NCBI GenBank assembly: GCA_946479185.1
Contig: CAMLFF010000218.1
Span: 1 to 5,642, forward strand
DNA length: 5,642 nucleotides
Reading direction: 5' to 3'
From: an uncultured Sphingobium sp.
GTDB lineage: Bacteria; Pseudomonadota; Alphaproteobacteria; Sphingomonadales; Sphingomonadaceae
Shown: positions 1 to 5,642 of the stretch, one piece after another
How the letters are laid out: each line of letters opens with the position of its first letter
Position numbering within the stretch: position 1 is the first letter of the stretch
The notes under the pieces: model-generated
Told to the model about the DNA's origin: nothing
Databases searched by the model: none
What the model saw: only the letters and a program-made list of their open reading frames with translations
Translations under genes and position numbers: made by a program

Positions 1-2777
1 GCGTGGTCGACATCAATACGATCCCATCCGCAGCCATCGAGCGCGTGGAAGTGATCACGGGCGGCGCTTCTGCAACTTACGGTGCGGATGCTGTCGGCGG
101 CGTCGTCAACTTCATCCTGAAGAAGAATTTCCAGGGTCTGCAGATCGATACGCAGATGGGCATCTCCCAGCGTGGTGACGGTCGCGAATTCTCGATCAGC
201 GGTATCATGGGCACCAACTTCGCTGATGGCCGCGGTAACATCACCATCGGTCTTTCGATGAATGATCGTGAAGCCGCCTATCGCCGTGACCGCTCATGGT
301 TCCGCAAGGCCTGGCAGGATCCGCGCTTCACCGGCACTGAGTTTTTCCCTGATGCCTCGGGCTTCCAGCCAGTTGGCGGCAATAATCCAAGCCAGGCCAG
401 CGTCGATGCGATCTTCGGCACAAATGTTGTTCCGGGTGACTTTGTCAACGTTCCGGGCAGCAATCCCGTCATCAGAGTGCCAACTGGTTTCAACTCGAGC
501 CGTTTCTATTTCAACACTGATAATACCGCCTTCACCGGCTTCTTCCAAAGCCCTCCCGGCGGCGCAGGCCGGTTCAAGGGTGATTTGACGGGTCTGAAGT
601 GGAAGCGTCAGGCAGATGGCACGCTTGGCCAGAACTTCCAGGATGAATTGGTCGTTTTGCCGCTCAACCGCTACAACATGTATGCACGCGGCAAATATGA
701 GATCAACGACTGGGTTGGCGTTTTTGCACAGGGAACGTTCACCCGGGTGCAGACCCGCACTGTTCAACAGCCTTCGCCTTCTGTGAATGGCTGGTCGGCG
801 CTGATTCCGGTTGATGGTCGCGCCATTCCCACTGAGCTGGCATCCCTTTTGGCCAGCCGTCCCGATCCGACGGCGCCTTGGCAGCTGACCTATTATCTGA
901 ACTACGCAAATCGCGAAGGGCGCACCGACGTCTTCACCTATAATTTGGTCGCTGGTCTGGAAGGCAAGATTCCGGGCACTGACTGGACCTGGGATGCTTA
1001 TGCTTCACAGGGCGAGTCAGAGACCAACGCGCTCATTACCGGCACCGCATCGCTTGAGCGTTTCCGCGCAGTGATCGGCTCTCCGAACTGGGGCGCTGGC
1101 TTCCGTGCACAAGGCAACCGCGCCTTCGGTGGCTTTGGCGCTGCGTCCGCAACCTGCACCAGCGGTTTCAACCCGTTCAACAAGGCTGCAACAATCTCCC
1201 AGGATTGCCTCGACGCAATCCGTGCCGACCTGAAGAACCGCGCTGTGATGCAGCAGACCGTGTTCGAGGCGAACGCACAGGGCAGCCTCTTCAGCTTGCC
1301 TGCTGGTGAACTGCGCGCATCTGTCGGTGCGAGCCACCGCCAGAATCGCTATGAGTTCCAGAACGATACGCTCACATCGCAGGGCACATCGTTCCAGGAT
1401 CAGGCGATCGGCATCTATCCGGGCGGCAACTCACGGGGTCTCATTCGTGTGGATGAGTTCTACGGCGAGTTGGCCATTCCGGTGCTGGCGGACCTTCCGC
1501 TGGTCAAGAGCTTCGAGCTCAACCTCGGCGTGCGTAATTCGCATTATAATACGACCGGCAATGCCTTCACCTGGAAGGCCATGGGCGACTGGGAAGTCAC
1601 TGACTTCCTCCGGATCCGTGGCGGCTATAACAAGGCCGTGCGTGCGCCGAACATCGCCGAGTTGTACCTCGCGCCTCAGCAGAGCTTCACGGCTGCTGGC
1701 GGCGGTGACGTCTGCCGCCTGAACAACACATTGGCCTATTCCGCCAATCCAACAGCCAACTCCAACGCCGCAAATGTTCGCGCCGTTTGCGGTATCCTGA
1801 TGGATCAGTCGATCGCAGGCACTTCGACGACCTTCTACTCCAACCCGCAATTCTTCAACGCGGCAGGCCCGGCTTTCGCTTTCCCCACCCTGGTCGGCAA
1901 TTCGACCGTCAAGCCTGAGCAAGCGAAGACCTGGACGATTGGTGCCGTGCTCAGCTCGACTGCAAGCAGCGAGTGGTTGCGTCGTCTTCGCCTGACGGTC
2001 GATTATTACAACATCAAGGTTGATGATGCGATTGGGCCACTCACGTTGGATACGGCTCAGCGTCAGTGCTTCGACCCCACCTTCAACCCTGCAATCGCAA
2101 CGAACGCTGCGGCAGCTGCTGCAACAACGGCTTGCCAGGCAATCGGTCGCGTCGCTGGTGATGGTGCCTTGGGCAATGTGCAGGTGACCTACCTCAACAA
2201 TGGTCGCTTCCGCACCTCGGGTATCGACGTTCAGCTCGATTGGGCATTCCCGGTCGGCCCTGGCACGTTCAGCATTAACTCGGTGTTCAACTATCTGCTC
2301 TCGCTCAAGTCGGCTCCATTGCCGGCCTCTGCAGGCGCGGCCGGTCGCTTGGTTGAATATGCTGGCACATTGGGCCCTGCAGGCAGCGCGGCAATCGCCG
2401 AGAACGGCCTCAACCCAGGCGCCTTCCGCTGGAAGCTGCTCAACACCTTCGGCTATTCGGTCGGTCCGGTGTCGGTCTCGCTCCAGTGGCAGCATCTGCC
2501 AGCCGCCAAGTCGATCGCTTACACCTCCAACAACTCGACGCCCTTCGTTGGTGCCCCTGCCTATGATATATTCAATCTGAGCGGTGGATTTGCAGTGACC
2601 AAGGATGCGACGATCCGTTGGGGCGTTGATAACCTCTTCGACAAGGCTCCACCGCTCGTTGAATATAACGCAGCGACCACGGGCCTTGCGAATGGCGTTG
2701 GCGCCAGCGCGTTCAACTCCTACTTCTACGACATGAACGGTCGTCGCTTCTACCTCGGCGCAACGTTCAAGTTCTGA
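1..2777 (+). CDS. TonB-dependent outer-membrane receptor, 5'-truncated by the window edge
   Basis: This is an outer-membrane active transporter that uses TonB/ExbB/ExbD energy to take up a ligand that cannot be named from sequence. The frame is open from the first base and 924 residues are visible. Numbering from the GTG at position 3, residues 2-35 are the end of the plug domain (VDINTIPSAAIERVEV, then ITGGASATYGADAVGGVVNF). The remainder is a beta-barrel with alternating strands and long loops. Barrel landmarks are VRAPNIAELYLAPQ (537-550), GNSTVKPEQAKTW (622-634), DNLFDKAPP (866-874) and a terminal YLGATFKF ending in Phe, the usual barrel-insertion signal. Three closely spaced Cys pairs (375/392, 561/586, 679/701) probably form loop disulfides. 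The GTG at position 3 is not a real start: it lies inside the plug, so the signal peptide, TonB box and roughly 100 or more residues are missing. The family is near certain; the ligand is unknown. Confidence 0.95.
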   Translation, partial: VVDINTIPSAAIERVEVITGGASATYGADAVGGVVNFILKKNFQGLQIDTQMGISQRGDGREFSISGIMGTNFADGRGNITIGLSMNDREAAYRRDRSWFRKAWQDPRFTGTEFFPDASGFQPVGGNNPSQASVDAIFGTNVVPGDFVNVPGSNPVIRVPTGFNSSRFYFNTDNTAFTGFFQSPPGGAGRFKGDLTGLKWKRQADGTLGQNFQDELVVLPLNRYNMYARGKYEINDWVGVFAQGTFTRVQTRTVQQPSPSVNGWSALIPVDGRAIPTELASLLASRPDPTAPWQLTYYLNYANREGRTDVFTYNLVAGLEGKIPGTDWTWDAYASQGESETNALITGTASLERFRAVIGSPNWGAGFRAQGNRAFGGFGAASATCTSGFNPFNKAATISQDCLDAIRADLKNRAVMQQTVFEANAQGSLFSLPAGELRASVGASHRQNRYEFQNDTLTSQGTSFQDQAIGIYPGGNSRGLIRVDEFYGELAIPVLADLPLVKSFELNLGVRNSHYNTTGNAFTWKAMGDWEVTDFLRIRGGYNKAVRAPNIAELYLAPQQSFTAAGGGDVCRLNNTLAYSANPTANSNAANVRAVCGILMDQSIAGTSTTFYSNPQFFNAAGPAFAFPTLVGNSTVKPEQAKTWTIGAVLSSTASSEWLRRLRLTVDYYNIKVDDAIGPLTLDTAQRQCFDPTFNPAIATNAAAAAATTACQAIGRVAGDGALGNVQVTYLNNGRFRTSGIDVQLDWAFPVGPGTFSINSVFNYLLSLKSAPLPASAGAAGRLVEYAGTLGPAGSAAIAENGLNPGAFRWKLLNTFGYSVGPVSVSLQWQHLPAAKSIAYTSNNSTPFVGAPAYDIFNLSGGFAVTKDATIRWGVDNLFDKAPPLVEYNAATTGLANGVGASAFNSYFYDMNGRRFYLGATFKF

Positions 2778-2791
2778 TCCAAAGTCGAGGG

Positions 2792-2821
2792 AAGGGGGCG
2801 CTCGTCGGGCGCCCCTTTTTC
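2792..2821 (+). terminator. Rho-independent terminator of the TonB receptor gene
   Basis: The hairpin begins 14 bases after the receptor stop codon. The arms GGGGCGC (2795-2801) and GCGCCCC (2809-2815) pair perfectly over 7 bp around a 7-base loop, and the loop can close further through C2803-G2807. A run of five T follows directly at 2816-2820. Two A residues before the left arm (2792-2793) could pair with part of the T run. The T run is only on this strand, so it should stop plus-strand transcription coming out of the receptor gene. Some read-through into the dehydrogenase gene cannot be excluded. Confidence 0.9.
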
Positions 2822-2869
2822 GTTTACGGTCATCACAATTCGGGCGGCTCGGGTGAGTGCGCCGTATGT
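2822..2869 (+). other. Short intergenic leader before the dehydrogenase, no recognisable promoter
   Basis: Because of the terminator just upstream, a promoter for the dehydrogenase would be expected in these bases or inside the terminator/receptor end. I see no convincing -35/-10 pair with normal spacing, no clear inverted-repeat operator and no riboswitch-like fold. The space is too short for a large structured leader. Promoter position therefore remains open. Confidence 0.4.
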
Positions 2870-2875
2870 AAGGAG
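2870..2875 (+). promoter_or_regulatory. Shine-Dalgarno of the PQQ alcohol dehydrogenase
   Basis: AAGGAG ends 9 bases before the ATG at 2885. This is a near-consensus site at a good distance. It fixes the dehydrogenase start at 2885 rather than at the in-frame Met codon 23, which would also cut off most of the signal peptide. Confidence 0.85.
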
Positions 2876-2884
2876 AGGCCCGCA

Positions 2885-2971
2885 ATGGCTTGGCGTTCGA
2901 TCGGGTTTGGGTCTGTGGCGCTCGCTGCAGTGGCGCTTGCGGGCTATAGCATGGCGGGCAGCGCGGCGGCG
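2885..2971 (+). other. Signal peptide coding region of the dehydrogenase
   Basis: Codons 1-29 encode a short N-region with one Arg, a hydrophobic Ala/Val/Leu-rich core and a small-residue C-region ending Ser-Ala-Ala-Ala before Asp30. This matches a Sec signal peptidase I site, with Ala27 and Ala29 at -3 and -1. There is no twin-arginine motif and no lipobox Cys. It places the enzyme in the periplasm. The exact cleavage position is an estimate. Confidence 0.75.
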
Positions 2972-5020
2972 GATGGTCCCGGTGCGATCGATCAGGCGCG
3001 GCTGGAAGCAGCGGATAGCGATGCAGATAATTGGCTCGGCTATGGCCGCACTTATGATGAGCAGCGCTTCTCGCCGCTCGAACAGATCAACGCCGCCAAT
3101 GTTGGCGAGCTGAGCGTCGCCTGGGCGCTGGAGCTTGACACCAATCGCGGACAGGAAGGCACGCCGATCGTTGTCGATGGCGTGCTATACACCTCCACGG
3201 CATGGTCCAAGGTGGTGGCGGTGGATGCCGCGACCGGCAAGCAATTGTGGCAATTCGATCCGGAAAATGATGGCGCCAAGGGCGTCCATGCCTGCTGCGA
3301 TGTGGTCAATCGCGGCGTCGCTGTGTGGAAGGGCCGCGTCTATGTCGGCACCATCGATGGCCGTCTGATCGCCATCGACGCCAAAACCGGGCAGAAGGCC
3401 TGGGAAGTCGTCACCGTTGATCAGAAGAAGCCCTATACGATCACGATGGCGCCGCGCGTGGTGCGCGACAAGGTGATCATCGGCAATAGTGGCGCGGAGC
3501 TGGGCGTGCGCGGCTATGTCTCGGCTTATGATACCAACACGGGCAAGCTGGTGTGGCGCTTCTACACTGTGCCCGGCGATCCAAAGGCTGGCCCAGATGG
3601 CGCGGCCTCCGACGACATCCTCGCGAAGCTTGCGCGGCCAACCTGGTACGGCGAGAATTACTGGAAGCTGGGCGGTGGCGGCACCGTTTGGGATAGCGTC
3701 GTTTACGATCAGGAGCTCAACCAGCTGCTCATCGGCGTTGGCAATGGTTCGCCCTGGAACCACAAGTGGCGCAGTCAGGGGAAGGGGGACAATCTGTTCC
3801 TCTCCTCCATCGTCGCGGTCGATCCTGATACCGGCAAATATAAGTGGCATTATCAGCTCAACCCCGGCGAAACCTGGGATTACACCGCCACGCAGCAGAT
3901 GACGCTCGCCACGCTCAAGATTGACGGCAAAGACCGCAAGGTCGTGATGCAGGCGCCGAAAAACGCCTTCTTCTATGTGATCGACCGCACCAACGGAAAG
4001 CTCATCTCCGCCCAGCCCTATGCGCGGCAGAATTGGGCTGATGGCATCGACGTGAAGACCGGTCGCCCCATCGAGAAGCCCGGCGTGCGCTATGAAGGCG
4101 CAGCGGCGCTCATCACCCCATCGGGCATTGGCGCCCATGCGTGGATGCCGATGAGCTATTCGCCCAAGACGGGCCTCGTCTATATTCCGGCGATGGAAAA
4201 CGCGATGGTTTACGGCGATTCCAACCCCTTCGTGATCCATGAGGGCCGCTGGAATACTGCCGTGTCCTTCCTCGATCCGCCAGCCATGCCAGGCCTTCCC
4301 GAGACAGTGGAAGGCCGCCGCAAGGCCATGGAGAGCATGACCAAGGGCAAGCTCGTCGCTTATGATCCGGTCACGCAAAAGCCGCGCTGGGTGGTGGAGC
4401 GGGACTGGCCGTGGAATGGCGGCACGCTGGCAACCGCGGGCAATCTGGTGTTCCAAGGCACCGCCAAGGGCGACTTCGAGGCCTATAGCGCTGATAATGG
4501 CAAGAAGCTCTGGTCCTTCCAGACGCATCGCGGCGTGATGGCCGGGCCAATCACCTATCGCGTGAATGGCGAGCAATATATTGCAGTGATGGCCGGTTAT
4601 GGCGGATCGATGGGCATGGCCAGCCGCACGCCGTTCATGAAGGACAAGATGCCCAACGGGCTGATCGTCGCCTTCAAGCTGAAGGGCACCGGCAAGCTGC
4701 CCGCCTACACGCCGATCCCGCTCGACAAGCCGACGCCAAGCGATGAGACTTTCACCGCCGCGCAGGTCGCGACCGGGCAGAAATTCTTCTTCCAATTCTG
4801 CCAGATCTGCCACGGCGGCCCGGTGAACCCCGATCTGCGCCGCTCGGCGCTGCTCACGGACAAGGAGGCCTGGCAGCAGGTCGTGATCGAGGGTGCGCTG
4901 GCGCAGAACGGCATGGCAAGCTTCAAGGCCTATATGACGCCAGCGGATGCAGAGGGCCTCCGCGCCTATCTCAACCAGCGCGCCAAGGAGCTGTTGAAGG
5001 AAGAGGCTGCGGCGAAATAG
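2885..5020 (+). CDS. Periplasmic PQQ-dependent alcohol dehydrogenase with C-terminal heme c (type II quinohemoprotein)
   Basis: The enzyme oxidises an alcohol to the aldehyde in the periplasm with PQQ and passes electrons through its own heme c to a downstream acceptor; the substrate is not determinable here. Residues 1-29 look like a Sec signal (Arg4, hydrophobic 7-20, likely cleavage after AGSAAA). An eight-blade propeller follows, with W-motifs at about 114-127, 165-175, 216-226, 313-323, 494-504 and 535-545. Family active-site features are present: adjacent Cys137-Cys138, Arg143, Glu205, Trp269 in GGGTVWD, Asn287 in GVGNGSPW, catalytic Asp332 in GETWDYT, and Lys359 in APKN. Glu205, Asn287 and Asp332 match the metal ligands of the family, and Thr334 argues for calcium rather than a lanthanide. 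The cytochrome domain (about 622-698) has CQICH (639-643) and probable axial Met677 in NGMASF. The 711-residue length fits single-heme type II enzymes. Ala419 is unusual (see findings). It lies downstream of the receptor, behind a terminator. Confidence 0.95.
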   Translation: MAWRSIGFGSVALAAVALAGYSMAGSAAADGPGAIDQARLEAADSDADNWLGYGRTYDEQRFSPLEQINAANVGELSVAWALELDTNRGQEGTPIVVDGVLYTSTAWSKVVAVDAATGKQLWQFDPENDGAKGVHACCDVVNRGVAVWKGRVYVGTIDGRLIAIDAKTGQKAWEVVTVDQKKPYTITMAPRVVRDKVIIGNSGAELGVRGYVSAYDTNTGKLVWRFYTVPGDPKAGPDGAASDDILAKLARPTWYGENYWKLGGGGTVWDSVVYDQELNQLLIGVGNGSPWNHKWRSQGKGDNLFLSSIVAVDPDTGKYKWHYQLNPGETWDYTATQQMTLATLKIDGKDRKVVMQAPKNAFFYVIDRTNGKLISAQPYARQNWADGIDVKTGRPIEKPGVRYEGAAALITPSGIGAHAWMPMSYSPKTGLVYIPAMENAMVYGDSNPFVIHEGRWNTAVSFLDPPAMPGLPETVEGRRKAMESMTKGKLVAYDPVTQKPRWVVERDWPWNGGTLATAGNLVFQGTAKGDFEAYSADNGKKLWSFQTHRGVMAGPITYRVNGEQYIAVMAGYGGSMGMASRTPFMKDKMPNGLIVAFKLKGTGKLPAYTPIPLDKPTPSDETFTAAQVATGQKFFFQFCQICHGGPVNPDLRRSALLTDKEAWQQVVIEGALAQNGMASFKAYMTPADAEGLRAYLNQRAKELLKEEAAAK
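4748..4978 (+). other. C-terminal cytochrome c domain of the dehydrogenase
   Basis: Codons 622-698 encode a small class I cytochrome c fold joined to the propeller by a Pro-rich linker (about 604-620). The heme attachment site is Cys639-Gln-Ile-Cys642-His643, and Met677 is the probable sixth ligand. A final helix rich in Glu, Lys and Ala ends the protein. One heme site and no transmembrane anchor indicate a soluble type II enzyme, unlike the three-heme subunit complexes of acetic acid bacteria. Confidence 0.85.
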
Positions 5021-5034
5021 GCAGCCGCTTCTTC
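5000..5034. terminator. Hairpin at the convergent gene junction, possible bidirectional terminator
   Basis: GGCTGC (5005-5010) pairs with GCAGCC (5021-5026) around a 10-base loop that contains the dehydrogenase stop codon. The stem continues as GAAGA (5000-5004) with TCTTC (5030-5034) after a 3-base bulge. It straddles both stop codons of the converging genes. Neither side has a T run, so it is not a canonical intrinsic terminator. It could still slow polymerase or protect mRNA 3' ends. Confidence 0.4.
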
Positions 5035-5642
5035 AGCCCTTGATCTGGTCGCGGACGAGCGAAGCCATCGCCTTGGCTTCGTCACCCCCCTTGGCGAGCA
5101 AGCCCGCGACCACACCCATTTTGTCAGCCTCCTGACGGTTCTGACTGGTCTTCCATTTGCCCTCGATGCGCTGGATAGGGATCGCGATGCCGACAATTGC
5201 CGCGACCAGCTTATCGATATAGTCGGCGGGTGCATCGTCGATGCTCCAAGGCAGAGCCTGCGCTGCTTCTTGCTCATCGGAAAGATTGCGAAGATGCGCA
5301 TGCAGCCAGGCCGGATCGTGGATGAACTCCGGCCGTCCATGCGCAGCGACCACAGCATAGTTCCAGGTCGGCACCTCCTTGCCGTGCAGATGTTTGCCGG
5401 GATACCAGGAGGGCGTGATGTACGCCTGCGGCCCTCGGAATATGACCACATCTGGCAGCGCGTTCCCCGCTGATTTCCAAACCGGATTTGCACGGGCGAC
5501 ATGCCCGTAAAGCGTCCCGAATTCGCCGCGCTCGCTATCGAGCACGAAGGGAATGTGCTGCACATCCAGTTCTGACGGGTTTGCCGAGATCCAGGTGCCA
5601 AGCGAATGTGATCTGATGAGATCATGCAGGATGGGAAGTCGC
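5033..5642 (-). CDS. PaiB-family FMN-binding protein (putative negative transcriptional regulator), start beyond the right edge
   Basis: This belongs to the FMN-binding split-barrel family named after Bacillus PaiB, a protein linked to negative control of protease and sporulation genes; its role in alphaproteobacteria is largely unknown. The frame is open to the edge and 202 residues are visible. The GTG at 5563-5561 is not the start: the 26 codons above it continue the family pattern (LHDLIRSHSLGTWIS, then a linker to VQHIPFVLD). Numbering from the codon at 5641, conserved blocks are QHIPF (28-32), GTLYGHVARANP (42-53), GPQAYITPSWYPGK (70-83), EVPTWNYAVV (89-98) and IEGKWKTSQNR (159-169), the last typical of the family C-terminus. 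Members are usually a little over 200 residues, so only about 10-15 seem missing. No helix-turn-helix is visible. It converges on the dehydrogenase with a 12-base gap, so it is not in that operon. Confidence 0.92.
   Translation of the reverse strand, partial: RLPILHDLIRSHSLGTWISANPSELDVQHIPFVLDSERGEFGTLYGHVARANPVWKSAGNALPDVVIFRGPQAYITPSWYPGKHLHGKEVPTWNYAVVAAHGRPEFIHDPAWLHAHLRNLSDEQEAAQALPWSIDDAPADYIDKLVAAIVGIAIPIQRIEGKWKTSQNRQEADKMGVVAGLLAKGGDEAKAMASLVRDQIKG

Noticed and set aside
3..5. GTG as start codon of the receptor
   Set aside because: It falls inside the plug domain just before the conserved IERVEV segment, and there is no signal peptide after it. The gene continues to the left of the window.
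2866..2871. ATG-TAA start-stop pair overlapping the dehydrogenase Shine-Dalgarno
   Set aside because: A minimal upstream frame could in principle affect initiation, but there is no ribosome site in front of it, and such a hexamer is common by chance.
1431..2885. Long minus-strand open frame (484 codons) opposite the receptor
   Set aside because: It lies entirely opposite a clear TonB receptor barrel. Its translation is rich in Arg, Cys and Glu with no recognisable fold, as expected from the antisense of GC-rich coding sequence.
2853..3113. GTG-started frame of 86 codons overlapping the dehydrogenase start
   Set aside because: It has no Shine-Dalgarno of its own, runs out of frame through the signal peptide region, and its product is Arg-rich without a recognisable domain.
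3185..4813. Very long minus-strand open frame (542 codons) opposite the dehydrogenase
   Set aside because: The plus strand encodes an unmistakable PQQ dehydrogenase with all its motifs. The antisense translation is a low-complexity His/Ile/Gly/Ala/Arg-rich string, a typical mirror of GC-biased codons.
4966..5625. Alternative minus-strand frame of 219 codons over the PaiB-like gene
   Set aside because: It is a different frame of the same strand. The PaiB frame carries the conserved blocks, while this one gives a Ser/Arg-rich product without motifs.

Overview
This window looks like chromosomal DNA from an alphaproteobacterium, most likely a sphingomonad (Sphingomonas/Sphingopyxis/Novosphingobium type). 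The evidence is the style of the genes: a very large TonB-dependent receptor with the plug signature VITGGASATYGADAVGGVVNF, typical of Sphingomonadales and Caulobacterales, beside a periplasmic PQQ/heme c alcohol dehydrogenase, in moderately high-GC DNA. The genus is inferred by eye and was not tested by any search.

Layout. Positions 1-2777 (+) hold the 3' part of a TonB-dependent outer-membrane receptor. Its signal peptide, TonB box and first part of the plug lie left of the window. A strong rho-independent terminator follows at about 2792-2820. A short gap of about 64 bases then carries a clear Shine-Dalgarno and leads to a complete 711-residue quinohemoprotein alcohol dehydrogenase (2885-5020, +), with an export signal, a PQQ propeller and a C-terminal cytochrome c domain. 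Only 12 bases separate its stop from the stop of a convergent minus-strand gene (5033 to past the right edge), a PaiB-family FMN-binding protein whose start lies outside the window. A hairpin spans the junction of the convergent pair.

How the genes may work together. The receptor would bring a substrate too large or too scarce for porins, or possibly a cofactor such as PQQ, across the outer membrane using TonB energy. The dehydrogenase would oxidise an alcohol in the periplasm and pass electrons from PQQ through its own heme c to the respiratory chain. The PaiB-like gene points the other way and has no evident link to this pathway. The terminator suggests the receptor and dehydrogenase are at least partly transcribed separately, so a shared function is suggested by adjacency only. 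No mobile element, tRNA, rRNA, CRISPR array or long repeat was seen. The points that most deserve checking are an Ala at a position of the dehydrogenase that usually contacts PQQ, the unknown ligand of the neighbouring receptor, and the true (longer) reading frame of the PaiB-like gene.
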